NCBI GenBank assembly: GCA_002798195.1
Contig: NWQM01000007.1
Span: 1-64,000, forward strand
Direction of reading: 5' to 3'
Length of the DNA stretch: 64,000 nucleotides
DNA from: Lysobacteraceae bacterium NML03-0222
GTDB taxonomy: Bacteria > Pseudomonadota > Gammaproteobacteria > Xanthomonadales > Xanthomonadaceae
The notes beneath the pieces were generated by a model that saw nothing but the letters and a program-made list of their open reading frames with translations, was not told where the DNA came from and ran no database searches. Positions 44,993 to 53,627 of the stretch are shown here, piece by piece (position 1 is the stretch's first letter; the number at the start of each line of letters is the position of its first letter). The position numbers and the translations under genes were made by a program.

Positions 44993-45118
44993 CCATCATC
45001 CCCAGTATGCAGTCACTGCCGATGCTGGCGAGCAATGCATGCAAGTGCAAGCCTTTTCATGCAGCCGCCGGATTTGCACGCTACAGTGCCTGCCACGACT
45101 TAGTACGGAGCCAGCCTT

Positions 45119-45667
45119 ATGACGATTCGTTCAGCCAGCACCGACTGGAATGCGCTTGCCAAATTCTTCCATTGGAGCATTGTGGTTTTATTGCTGCTCC
45201 AGGGTGTTGCCGCGGTATTGATGGACGGCTTTCCACGCGAAATGCGCGGCACGCTGATGATGTTGCACAAATCGACAGGGGTTTTGATTTTGCTGCTTGC
45301 CATTGCGCGGGTCGCATGGCGCTTGTTGAACAAGGCACCGCCGCCACTGCCGGAAGTCAGTCCCGCCAACCGCGTGCTGGCGCAACTGGGACATGGACTG
45401 CTGTATCTGCTGCTGTTTGCCGTGCCGCTGAGCGGCTTTCTGATGTCAGCCTATGGTGGGCGCGTCACCGAATTTTATGGCCTGTTTGCCCTGCCCAATT
45501 TTGTGGCCGCCAATGACGCCATGAACGAGCTGATGCAAAAAATCCACGAGCCGCTGTTCTTTGCCCTGGTATTGGCAGCGGCCGGTCATGCCGCAGCGGC
45601 GCTGTATCACCACTACATCAAGCGCGACGCCACGCTGATACGCATGCTTCCGGGCAACAAGACTTAA
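45119..45667 (+). CDS. cytochrome b561 family protein
   Basis: Four-helix inner-membrane dihaem cytochrome b561. The 182 residues have KFFHWSIVVLLLLQG with the first haem His, MMLHKSTGVLILLLAI, LGHGLLYLLLFAVPLSGFLMS and the fourth-helix KIHEPLFFALVLAAAGHAAAALYHH, all in family positions. Probably passes electrons from quinol to a periplasmic acceptor. GGAG lies upstream. Its end overlaps the convergent glutaredoxin-like gene by 4 bp. Confidence 0.92.
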   Translation: MTIRSASTDWNALAKFFHWSIVVLLLLQGVAAVLMDGFPREMRGTLMMLHKSTGVLILLLAIARVAWRLLNKAPPPLPEVSPANRVLAQLGHGLLYLLLFAVPLSGFLMSAYGGRVTEFYGLFALPNFVAANDAMNELMQKIHEPLFFALVLAAAGHAAAALYHHYIKRDATLIRMLPGNKT

Positions 45668-45897
45668 GTCACATCCTGCAAAAACGCCCGCGCAGTGGCA
45701 GCATCGAACGGCCAGCGCAGCTCCCTGCCACTGCGCCGGTGCTGCAATACCGGCACCTGCAGGCCATAGCGCGCTTCCAGCAGCTCATCCTCATCAATGA
45801 ACACACTGTCAAACTCTGGCCAACCCGCTTCTGCCAGCACCGCCAGTGCCTGGTCGCAGAGATGACAATCATCGCGTTGGTACACAATCCAGTCCAT
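45664..45897 (-). CDS. glutaredoxin-family protein (DUF836-like)
   Basis: The 77-residue thioredoxin-fold protein has a CHLC redox motif at the start of the first helix (YQRDDCHLCDQALAVL), a VFIDEDELLEARYG strand and the cis-Pro in QVPVLQHR. Its small size and C-x-x-C with a DDC start match the DUF836 glutaredoxin-like family. Convergent with cytochrome b561. A TATTCT hexamer on the minus strand about 25 nt upstream could be a -10. Confidence 0.85.
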   Translation of the reverse strand: MDWIVYQRDDCHLCDQALAVLAEAGWPEFDSVFIDEDELLEARYGLQVPVLQHRRSGRELRWPFDAATARAFLQDVT

Positions 45898-45956
45898 TTC
45901 AAAACGGCGCTTCAGGTTCGCACCTAGAATAGCCGCAATTTTTCGGAACTCATCTC

Positions 45957-47339
45957 ATGGCCGTCAGCGTTTTCGACATTTACAAAATCGGTATTGGCCC
46001 CAGCTCCTCGCATACCGTGGGGCCGATGCGCGCGGCAGCACGCTTTGTGCGCCACCATCTGAACGAAACCGGCAAACTGGCCGATGTTGTCCGCATCCGC
46101 GCCGAGGTATTTGGCTCGCTGGCGCTGACCGGACGCGGTCACGGCACCGACAAGGCGGTGCTGATGGGCCTGGAAGGCCATCGCCCCAACCAGATTGACC
46201 CGGACATCATCCCGGCGGCGCTGGAGCGCATCCGTGGCGAGAAAAAAATCCGCGTCGATGGCGTGCATGAAATCGCCTTCAACGAAAAAACCGACCTCAT
46301 CATGAACAAGCGCCAGAAGCTGCCATTCCACACCAATGGCATGCGCTTCATCGCCTTCGATGCCGAGGGCAAAGAGGTCGCCAGCCGTGACTATTATTCA
46401 GTCGGTGGCGGTTTTGTGGTCAATGCCGACGAGGCCGCCGAAGACCGTATCGTCGCCGATACCACCGAGGTGGCGCATCCTTTTTCCAGCGGCGATGAGC
46501 TTTTGGCACGCGCGGAGCAAACAGGTCTGTCCATTGCCCGCATCATGATGGAAAACGAGCGCGCCTGGCGCAGTGATGAAGCCATCCTCGCCAATCTGCG
46601 CGAAATCTGGGCGGCAATGAAAGCCTGCGTGGCACGCGGCATCCGAGAATCCGGCACCCTGCCCGGCGGCCTGCATGTGGCGCGCCGCGCCCCGGCGCTA
46701 TATGCCGAACTGTCCGCGCGCCCGGAAGCCGGGATGCGCGACCCGCTGACCATCCTCGACTGGGTGAACCTGTACGCGCTGGCGGTCAACGAGGAAAACG
46801 CCGCCGGCGGCCGGGTGGTGACCGCGCCCACCAATGGCGCGGCTGGCATCATCCCGGCAGTGCTGCATTACTACGACCGCTTCTGTCCCGGCGCCAACGA
46901 ACAGGGCGTATTCGACTTTTTGCTAACCGCCGCGGCGGTGGGCATTCTCTACAAAGAAAACGCCAGCATTTCCGGCGCGGAAGTCGGCTGCCAAGGCGAA
47001 GTCGGCGTCGCCTGCTCGATGGCCGCCGCCGGGCTGACCGCAGCACTGGGCGGCACGCCCTCGCAAATTGAAAACGCCGCGGAAATCGGCATGGAGCACA
47101 ATCTGGGACTGACCTGCGACCCGATTGCCGGGCTGGTGCAAATCCCCTGCATCGAACGCAATGCCATGGGCGCGGTCAAGGCCATCAATGCCACCCGCAT
47201 GGCGATGCGCGGTGACGGCAAGCACAAAGTGTCGCTGGACAAGGTCATCAAAACCATGCGCGATACCGGCCGCGACATGCAGGACAAGTACAAGGAAACC
47301 AGCCGCGGCGGCCTGGCAGTGAATGTCATCGAGTGCTGA
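45957..47339 (+). CDS. sdaA: L-serine ammonia-lyase, iron-sulfur dependent
   Basis: Deaminates serine to pyruvate using a [4Fe-4S] cluster. The single-chain enzyme of 460 residues has the N-terminal beta domain with GIGPSSSHTVGPMRAA and the catalytic domain with TAPTNGAAGIIPAVLHYY. Cluster Cys residues lie in GCQGEVGVACSMAAAG and GLTCDPIAGLVQIPCIERN. A TAGAAT hexamer (45925-45930) is a likely -10. Confidence 0.96.
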   Translation: MAVSVFDIYKIGIGPSSSHTVGPMRAAARFVRHHLNETGKLADVVRIRAEVFGSLALTGRGHGTDKAVLMGLEGHRPNQIDPDIIPAALERIRGEKKIRVDGVHEIAFNEKTDLIMNKRQKLPFHTNGMRFIAFDAEGKEVASRDYYSVGGGFVVNADEAAEDRIVADTTEVAHPFSSGDELLARAEQTGLSIARIMMENERAWRSDEAILANLREIWAAMKACVARGIRESGTLPGGLHVARRAPALYAELSARPEAGMRDPLTILDWVNLYALAVNEENAAGGRVVTAPTNGAAGIIPAVLHYYDRFCPGANEQGVFDFLLTAAAVGILYKENASISGAEVGCQGEVGVACSMAAAGLTAALGGTPSQIENAAEIGMEHNLGLTCDPIAGLVQIPCIERNAMGAVKAINATRMAMRGDGKHKVSLDKVIKTMRDTGRDMQDKYKETSRGGLAVNVIEC

Positions 47340-47356
47340 TATGCCACTGCCAATTG

Positions 47357-47390
47357 CGACAAACCTCGTCCTGATGGACGAGGTTTGTCG
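47357..47390. terminator. two-way hairpin between convergent sdaA and sodC
   Basis: A perfect 15-bp stem (47357-47371 with 47376-47390) with a TGAT loop lies 18 bp past the sdaA stop and 23 bp from the sodC stop. No U-tract on either side. Confidence 0.68.
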
Positions 47391-47412
47391 ATAGCTCAAA
47401 GACAGCCTTGAA

Positions 47413-47988
47413 TCAGAGCTTTATCACGCCGCAAGCAATCCGTCCTCCCGCATTGCCGGTTGGCTGACTGGTGTAATCATCCGCGCCGGCATGCACAATC
47501 ACGGCCTTGCCCGCTGCATCGCTTAACGCACCATCGCCCAGACTGACGCCGGGAAAAAACGCATTGACTTCGGCCACACCCTGCGCATTGGCCTGCAAAT
47601 TGTCCTGATCACCCAGGTGATGCTCGCCATGCGCACTGCGACCATGCGCCCGCGCCGTAGGATTGAAGTGACCACCGGCACTGCTGCCATCCTCCGCACT
47701 GCAATCGCCCGTTTCATGAATATGAAAGGCGTGCTCGCCATTTGCACCAAGACCGCTGATTTGACCACTCAGGCGCACACCCTCACCTTCACGCACCAAG
47801 CGCAAATGACCGCTTACTTGCGACCCTGATTTGGCTTCCAGGCTGATGCTCGCTTCGACAGGCGCCGCCTTGGTTGTCGATACTTCCAGCGGGGCGGCAG
47901 CCTCAGTAGCAGTCATCTGCTGCTGACTGCAGGCTGCCAACAGCAAACCGCAGCTCAGCGGCAGCATATTTTTCAGTATCTTGCTCAT
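47413..47988 (-). CDS. sodC: Cu/Zn superoxide dismutase, lipoprotein form
   Basis: Periplasmic superoxide dismutase. The 191 residues start with a lipobox LLLAAC (Cys20), then the SOD core with Cu ligands HAFHIHETGDC, the Zn loop GGHFNPTARAHG, HHLGDQDNL and the C-terminal GNAGGRIACGVI including the disulfide Cys and active-site Arg. The start at 47988 has GGAGA at 6 nt. Confidence 0.95.
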   Translation of the reverse strand: MSKILKNMLPLSCGLLLAACSQQQMTATEAAAPLEVSTTKAAPVEASISLEAKSGSQVSGHLRLVREGEGVRLSGQISGLGANGEHAFHIHETGDCSAEDGSSAGGHFNPTARAHGRSAHGEHHLGDQDNLQANAQGVAEVNAFFPGVSLGDGALSDAAGKAVIVHAGADDYTSQPTGNAGGRIACGVIKL

Positions 47989-48063
47989 GTTTTTCTCCAA
48001 TCCGGGCTTGCCACGCTAACGGATTTGCAACCGACTGAAAACCTCCCAACTCCAAGGACTCAC

Positions 48064-48486
48064 ATGTTCCGTCAAGATGTTTCTTTGCAGCAACTCAATG
48101 CCCTGTCCGAAAAAACCCTGATGCGCCCGCTCGGCATCGTGTTCACCGAAATCGGTACGGATTATTTGTGTGCCACCATGCCTGTGGATGCACGCACCCA
48201 TCAACCCTATGGCCTGCTGCATGGCGGTGCTTCTGCGGCACTGGCCGAAACACTGGGCAGCACGGCCGCCGGCCTGTGCGTGGACGATGACAAAGCGGTG
48301 GTCGGCATTGAAATCAATGCCAATCATCTGCGTGGCGTGCGCGAAGGCGAGGTCAAGGGTATCGCACGCCCACTGCATGTGGGACGCAGTACCCAGGTCT
48401 GGGAAATCCGTATTGAAAACAGCGCCGGACAATTGGTTTGCATCTCACGCCTGACGGTCGCGGTGATTGCCAAACACGGCCACTGA
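48064..48486 (+). CDS. hotdog-fold acyl-CoA thioesterase (PaaI/MenI-like)
   Basis: The 140-residue hotdog protein has the signature GLLHGGASAALAETLGS with the catalytic Glu, EINANHLRGVREGEV and GRSTQVWEIRI. It hydrolyses acyl- or aroyl-CoA thioesters; the similarity covers EntH, MenI and PaaI members, so the substrate is open. The ATG at 48064 has AAGG upstream. It is convergent with ctpA, 13 bp away. Confidence 0.88.
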   Translation: MFRQDVSLQQLNALSEKTLMRPLGIVFTEIGTDYLCATMPVDARTHQPYGLLHGGASAALAETLGSTAAGLCVDDDKAVVGIEINANHLRGVREGEVKGIARPLHVGRSTQVWEIRIENSAGQLVCISRLTVAVIAKHGH

Positions 48487-48499
48487 AACTGCCGCCCGA

Positions 48500-49780
48500 T
48501 TATTTCGGATTCTGACTGGCAAGCCGCTTCAACTCGGCCAGCGCCGCTTGGATGGGCGCATCGCCGGGCAATACATGGCCGGCGTTTTCTCCGGCCAGCT
48601 TGCTTTCCGGCTCGTCCTCGCCTTGCAGGTGACCGGGCAGGCTGGCTTCGCTATAGCGGCTGGGGGCGGTTTCATTTTCTGGCAGCAAAACGACATCCGG
48701 TTCGATGCCCACCCCCTGAATCGAGCGCCCGCTGGGCGTGTAGTAGCGGGCGGTGGTCAGTTTGACCGCATCGCCATTGGGCAGCGGCAAGAAGCTCTGT
48801 ACCGAGCCTTTGCCAAAGCTGCGGCTGCCGATGATGCGGGCGCGGTGGTTATCGCGCAGGGCAGCGGCCAGGACTTCGGAGGCGCTGGCAGATCCGGCAT
48901 CGAGCAATACCATGACCGGGGCGCCTGCCAGCAAATCACCGGGCTTGGCATGGTTGCGAATCTCGCTATTGGGCGCGCGGCCACGGGTGCTGACAATCAG
49001 ACCCTCATCCAGCAAGTCATCGGCAATTTTCACCGCAGGCCCGAGCAGGCCGCCGGGATTGCCGCGCAGGTCAATCAACAGCCCCTTGAGCGGCACGCCC
49101 GCCTGCGTCTGCAATGTTTGCAGCGCTTTGCCAAAATCCTCGCCAGTCCCGGTTTGAAAGCGGCTGATGCGGATATAGCCAAAGCCCGGCTCCAGCATGC
49201 GACTGCGCACGCTTTGCAGCCGGATGCGCTCGCGCTTTAGGCTGACCTCGAAGAGCGCGCGCCCCTCGCGCTGCACCGTGACCTTTACTTCACTGCCGGC
49301 CACACCGCGCAGCGGCGTGCTGCCTGTGGCGTCACTGATGGCCTGACCGTCGATGGCAGTGATGATGTCGCCCGAGCGCAGCCCGGCGCGTTCGGCAGGC
49401 CCGCCCTCCAGTGGGGCGATGATTTTCAGTACCGGGCCTGGCTGTTGTTGCAGTTCAACACCTACGCCCTCATAAGCCCCGGCGGTGTCTTCATTGAAAT
49501 CCTTGGCCGCCTCGGCATCGAAATACACGCTGTGCGGGTCAAGGTCGAGCAGCAGGCCGCGCAATGCCGAGTGCATCAGCTGCTTGTCTGCCACCGGCTC
49601 GACATAGGCTTCGCGGATGGCGTTGTAGATGCTGACGAAATAGCGGATTTCATCCAGCGGCACATGGCGGCTGCGGCGCTCATCCATTGCCGCTGCCGGG
49701 CCTGGCGCCGCGTTTTGCTGTGCCATTGCGGGCAGCGCAAAAGCCAGTGAGGCGGCAAGAATCAGCGGACGAAGGCGCAT
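48500..49780 (-). CDS. S41 family C-terminal processing peptidase
   Basis: Periplasmic Ser/Lys peptidase of the CtpA/Prc type. The 426 residues have a signal peptide (LAASLAFALPAMA), an N-terminal helical region, a PDZ domain (AGLRSGDIITAIDG, about 125-195) and the S41 domain with LLIDLRGNPGGLL. The nucleophile is in VLLDAGSASASEVLA and the Lys in SFGKGSVQ. It is third in gpmI-envC-ctpA, a conserved order. Likely substrates are cell-wall hydrolases or their adaptors. Confidence 0.94.
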   Translation of the reverse strand: MRLRPLILAASLAFALPAMAQQNAAPGPAAAMDERRSRHVPLDEIRYFVSIYNAIREAYVEPVADKQLMHSALRGLLLDLDPHSVYFDAEAAKDFNEDTAGAYEGVGVELQQQPGPVLKIIAPLEGGPAERAGLRSGDIITAIDGQAISDATGSTPLRGVAGSEVKVTVQREGRALFEVSLKRERIRLQSVRSRMLEPGFGYIRISRFQTGTGEDFGKALQTLQTQAGVPLKGLLIDLRGNPGGLLGPAVKIADDLLDEGLIVSTRGRAPNSEIRNHAKPGDLLAGAPVMVLLDAGSASASEVLAAALRDNHRARIIGSRSFGKGSVQSFLPLPNGDAVKLTTARYYTPSGRSIQGVGIEPDVVLLPENETAPSRYSEASLPGHLQGEDEPESKLAGENAGHVLPGDAPIQAALAELKRLASQNPK

Positions 49781-49826
49781 CGGACAGAGCTCTGATGAAG
49801 AATGGCAGGATTATGCGTCAGGCAGG

Positions 49827-51107
49827 TCAACGCCGCAGCCAGACATTGGGATTGACCGGGCGACCGGCGCGGCGCAGCTCGAAGTACAGCGCAGGCCGCC
49901 CCTGCCCGCCGGAATTGCCCACGCTAGCGATGGTATCGCCACGCCTGACACGGCTGCCGGCCTCCTTCATCAGCGCATCGTTATGGGCATACAGACTCAT
50001 ATAGCCATTGCCGTGGTCGATGATGCACAGCAGGCCATAGCCGCTCATCCATTCGGCAAACACCACCTGACCATCGGCAACGGCGCGCACGGCACTGCCT
50101 GCGGCGGCGGCAATCAGCAGCCCCGAGCTGCGCGCGCCATCGGGCATGGTGCCGCCAAAACCTGCCAGCAACTGGCCATTGAGCGGCCAACCAGCACCGC
50201 CCACGGTCGCTGGAGTCGCAGTGGCCGGGCGCGGTGCCGGACGGCTGGCCGTTGCGCCTGGCCGCGGGCGCGTGGTGTGGTTTTCATTGCGACCACGGGC
50301 GGCGCTCTGTTGCGCACGACGCTCGGCAGCCGCCTGCTCACGGCGCGCGCGCGCAGCGGCCTCGCGGCGCTCACGCTCGGCGCGTGCGGCGGTGGCACGC
50401 AGCTGGGCAAGGAGCTGCTCCAATGCGGCGGCATCTTGTCCCAGCGCCTGCTCGCGGCTGCGCTTGTCCTGATACTGGCTGTCAATCTTGCCCAGCAGTT
50501 CGGCGCGCTCGCTGCGCTGCTTTTCCACCTCGGCAAGTTCGGCCTGCTGTTTCTGGCGTGCCTCGGCCAGTCTTGCTTGCTTGTCGGCGATGACCTGTTG
50601 CAGTGTCCTGGCTTCATCCAGCTGCTCGGAAACCGCCCGAATCTGCGCAGCGCGCTGGCGCTGCAAAGCGCCGTAATAGGCGAGGTCACGCTGGCCTTGT
50701 TGAATCTGGTCTTGCGAGAGCATCACCTTCAAGGCCGATTCCGGACCCGTGAGATAGGCCGCACGCACCCAGCGCGCCAGCTGTTGCCGCTGATTGGCAA
50801 GCCGGGCTTCAAGATGGGCATTGCGCGCCTCCAGCTCGGCCAGTTGTGCCTGGTCGCGGCTGATGGCCTCACGGGTCTGGGCAAGAGCGCGTGCGGAGCG
50901 GGCAATGGACTCATCCGCTGCACGCAAGGCGCGCGCAGCCTCTCCACGCTCGCCTTCAAGGCGACGGCGTTCCTGGCCGATTTGTTGCAACTCGCCACGC
51001 AACTGCTGCAGTTTGCGCTCGGTCTGGCGCAGGTCTTGCGCCAGCGCCATGCCCACGACGCAGGCCATCAGCGCAGTGATGCCAAGGCGGGCGAGTGTGG
51101 GCTTCAT
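49827..51107 (-). CDS. envC: murein hydrolase activator EnvC
   Basis: Periplasmic activator of amidases, recruited and switched by FtsEX. The 426 residues have a signal peptide (TALMACVVGMALA), a long coiled coil to about residue 275 (QLRGELQQIGQERRRLEGERG and similar), an Arg/Pro linker and a degenerate LytM domain. The LytM domain keeps HGNGYMSLYAH and GNSGGQGRPALYFELRR but lacks the complete Zn ligand set, as in EnvC. ftsEX is in this same window at 2767-4382. ATGA overlap with gpmI. Confidence 0.94.
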   Translation of the reverse strand: MKPTLARLGITALMACVVGMALAQDLRQTERKLQQLRGELQQIGQERRRLEGERGEAARALRAADESIARSARALAQTREAISRDQAQLAELEARNAHLEARLANQRQQLARWVRAAYLTGPESALKVMLSQDQIQQGQRDLAYYGALQRQRAAQIRAVSEQLDEARTLQQVIADKQARLAEARQKQQAELAEVEKQRSERAELLGKIDSQYQDKRSREQALGQDAAALEQLLAQLRATAARAERERREAAARARREQAAAERRAQQSAARGRNENHTTRPRPGATASRPAPRPATATPATVGGAGWPLNGQLLAGFGGTMPDGARSSGLLIAAAAGSAVRAVADGQVVFAEWMSGYGLLCIIDHGNGYMSLYAHNDALMKEAGSRVRRGDTIASVGNSGGQGRPALYFELRRAGRPVNPNVWLRR

Positions 51108-52639
51108 GCGCTAAGCAGGCTCTGGCCGGTCATTTCGGCAGGTTTTTCGATGCCAAGCAAATCCAGCAAGGTCGGGGCGACATCGCGCAGCGCGCCGCCA
51201 CGGCGCAAGCTGGTCTGGCGCGTGCCGACATAAATCAGTGGCACCGGCCCCACGGTATGCGCGGTATGCGGCTGGCCGGTTTGTGCATCGCGCATCATTT
51301 CCAGATTGCCGTGGTCGGCGGTAATCAGCAGTGCGCCGCCCATTTTTTCCACCGCAGCCACCACCGCGCCAATGGCGCTATCCACCGCTTCGGCGGCCTT
51401 GATGGCAGCGGCCATCACCCCGGTATGCCCGACCATGTCCGGGTTGGCGATATTGCAGATCACCAAATCGTACTGGCCGCTTTCAATGGCGGCAGTGAGT
51501 TTTGCGGTCAGCTCCGGGCAGCTCATTTCCGGTTGCAGGTCATAGGTCGCCACTTGCGGGCTGGGGATGAGGATGCGGTCTTCACCTGCATACAGCGCCT
51601 CGCGCCCGCCGCTGAAAAAGAAGGTCACGTGCGCGTACTTTTCGGTTTCGGCAATACGCAGCTGTGTCTTGCCCTGCGCCTGCATGACCTCGCCCAGGGT
51701 ATTGGTGAGATTTTCCGGCGGAAAGGCCAGGCTCGCCGGCAGGCTGGCATCGTATTCGGTCAGGCAGACGAATGCGGCCAGTTGCGGGCGGCGGGCGGCA
51801 AAGCCATCAAAATCCGGTTGCACAAAGGCTGCGGCCAATTGGCGGGCACGGTCGGCGCGGAAGTTGATGAACACCGCCGTATCGCCATCGGCAAACTTGG
51901 CACCGCTGCCAATCACTGTGGGCTGCACGAATTCATCGTTTTCATCGCGAGCATAGGCCGCTTCCAGCGCGGCAATGGCAGAGTCGGCGTGCAGGCTGGC
52001 ATTGGCTTCCACCATCGCATCCCAGGCGCGCTGCACCCTGTCCCAGCGCTTGTCGCGGTCCATCGCGTAATAGCGGCCACTGACACTGGCAATGCGCGCA
52101 TTGCCAAGCTGTGCGCAAAGCGCCTGCAACGCTTCCAGGCTGGCTCTGGCCGAACGCGGTGGCATGTCGCGGCCATCCAAAAAGGCATGCACGGCCACCT
52201 GCGGCACCTGCATCTGCTGCGCCAGTTTCAGCATCGCAAACAGGTGTGATTCGTGGCTGTGGACGCCGCCGGGCGAGAGTAGCCCCATCACATGCAGGGT
52301 GCCGCCATTGGCGCTGGCCTTCTCGCAGGCCGCGCGCAGTGCCGGGTTCTGGAAGAAACTGCCGTCTTCGATGGCCGCATCGATGCGGGTCAGGTCTTGA
52401 TAGACGATGCGCCCGGCGCCCAGGTTCATATGCCCGACTTCGGAATTGCCCATCTGCCCGTCCGGCAGCCCGACATGGCGACCTTCGGTATGAATCAGCG
52501 TATGCGGGCGCTCTGCCCAGAGTTTGTCCCAATTGGGGATGTTCGCTGCGGCCAGCGCGTTGTCAATCGGGTCTTCACGATAACCCCAGCCATCCAGAAT
52601 CAACAGGACGACGGGCTTGGGATGCGGGTTGCTGGACAT
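51104..52639 (-). CDS. gpmI: 2,3-bisphosphoglycerate-independent phosphoglycerate mutase
   Basis: Mn-dependent glycolytic and gluconeogenic mutase. The 511 residues have the metal motif LLILDGWGYRED, the phospho-Ser in QMGNSEVGHMNLGAGR (about Ser66), FLDGRDMPPRSA and, near the end, ITADHGNLE with metal ligands. The start at 52639 (MSSNPHPKPVV) is chosen over the longer form. A TACAAT hexamer about 50 nt upstream is a likely -10. First gene of gpmI-envC-ctpA. Confidence 0.96.
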   Translation of the reverse strand: MSSNPHPKPVVLLILDGWGYREDPIDNALAAANIPNWDKLWAERPHTLIHTEGRHVGLPDGQMGNSEVGHMNLGAGRIVYQDLTRIDAAIEDGSFFQNPALRAACEKASANGGTLHVMGLLSPGGVHSHESHLFAMLKLAQQMQVPQVAVHAFLDGRDMPPRSARASLEALQALCAQLGNARIASVSGRYYAMDRDKRWDRVQRAWDAMVEANASLHADSAIAALEAAYARDENDEFVQPTVIGSGAKFADGDTAVFINFRADRARQLAAAFVQPDFDGFAARRPQLAAFVCLTEYDASLPASLAFPPENLTNTLGEVMQAQGKTQLRIAETEKYAHVTFFFSGGREALYAGEDRILIPSPQVATYDLQPEMSCPELTAKLTAAIESGQYDLVICNIANPDMVGHTGVMAAAIKAAEAVDSAIGAVVAAVEKMGGALLITADHGNLEMMRDAQTGQPHTAHTVGPVPLIYVGTRQTSLRRGGALRDVAPTLLDLLGIEKPAEMTGQSLLSA

Positions 52640-52716
52640 GGTGAGCAATGACTTTTGGCAGATGCCCAAAACCGGGCGATGTGGAATTGTAGTCTCCCCT
52701 TGCCAGGAGACGCCTT

Positions 52717-53565
52717 ATGAACAAGACATTGCCTTTACTGCTGGTTCTGGCACTCGCCCCTGCGGCCAGTTTGGCGCAGCAGAATTACAGCGAGGTAAGC
52801 AAGCCCATCCGTATCGCAGCGGGTAGCCAGACGGGTCATCTGCAATCGGTCAGCGGCCGCATTGAAATTGCCGAAGGCGCGCGCGTGCGTAACGTGGAAT
52901 CGGTCAGCGGCCGTTTGCAATTGGCGCGCCATGTTGAAGCGCAGGATGTGGAAACCGTCAGTGGCTCCATTGAAGTGGCCGAAAATGCGCGCGTGGGCAA
53001 GCTGGAGTCGGTGAGCGGCGACATCATGCTTGCCGCCCATGTGCGCGCCGGAGATGTGGAAACGGTCAGCGGCAGCATCAGTGCCGGCACCGCCAGCCAA
53101 CTGGGCAAACTGGAAACGGTCAGTGGCGCAGTGCGATTGCAGGGCGACAACCGCAGCGGAAAAGTGGAAAGCGTCAGCGGCGGCATTTTCATTGGAAGCG
53201 GCAGCCAGGTCGCAGGCGACGTGGAAACTGCCAGCGGCAGCATTGGCCTGGTGCGCAGCACGGTAGAGGGTGACGTCATCACCTATGCGGGCGATGTCAC
53301 CGTGGGTATCGGCACCCATGTCAAAGGCGGGCTAATGGTGAAAAAGCCGGAAGCGGTCATTTCAGTCGGCAGCCTTCGCCTTGACCTTGGCAAGCAATTG
53401 CGTGCCCGTACCCCGCGCATCGTCATCGGCCCCAATGCGGTGGTGGAAGGTGTGCTGCGCTTTGAGCACGAAGTCAAACTGTATGTGCATGAAACCGCAC
53501 GCACCGGCAGCATTCATGGTGCCACCGCCGTGCGCTTCAACACCCCAACCCCACCACGCGATTAA
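52717..53565 (+). CDS. secreted beta-solenoid protein with 18-residue VSG repeats
   Basis: The 282-residue protein has a signal peptide (about 1-20) and nine tandem 18-residue units at residues 42-204. Each unit has the form hydrophobic-E-[ST]-VSG-x-[IVL]-x-[IVL] and then a variable turn; one unit has 19 residues. Regular V-S-G spacing predicts a right-handed beta-helix, as in bactofilin- or DUF4097-like proteins. The C-terminal part (to residue 282) is also beta-rich (RIVIGPNAVVEGVLRFEHEVKLYVHE). Strong AGGAGA ribosome-binding site. Divergent from gpmI. Function unknown; a periplasmic or surface structural role is a guess. Confidence 0.82.
   Translation: MNKTLPLLLVLALAPAASLAQQNYSEVSKPIRIAAGSQTGHLQSVSGRIEIAEGARVRNVESVSGRLQLARHVEAQDVETVSGSIEVAENARVGKLESVSGDIMLAAHVRAGDVETVSGSISAGTASQLGKLETVSGAVRLQGDNRSGKVESVSGGIFIGSGSQVAGDVETASGSIGLVRSTVEGDVITYAGDVTVGIGTHVKGGLMVKKPEAVISVGSLRLDLGKQLRARTPRIVIGPNAVVEGVLRFEHEVKLYVHETARTGSIHGATAVRFNTPTPPRD
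52840..53328 (+). repeat. nine tandem 54-bp coding repeats
   Basis: The repeats encode the 18-residue solenoid units. GGAAACSGTCAGCGGC-like blocks (for example near 52951, 53057 and 53116) show that the DNA itself is still similar between units, so the array grew by duplication. Confidence 0.75.
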
Positions 53566-53597
53566 CGGCAACGCAGCCGTTGCAGCGGGCTATCATC

Positions 53598-53626
53598 GGT
53601 ACTCCATAGCCACTCCTTGGAGTACC
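53598..53626 (+). promoter_or_regulatory. hairpin sequestering the M28 peptidase ribosome-binding site
   Basis: GGTACTCCA (53598-53606) pairs perfectly with TGGAGTACC (53618-53626) over an 11-nt loop. The Shine-Dalgarno GGAG (53619-53622) is inside the 3-prime arm and the ATG (53628) follows one base after the stem. In RNA this would hide the ribosome-binding site; in DNA it could be an operator. Confidence 0.5.
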
Positions 53627-53627
53627 G

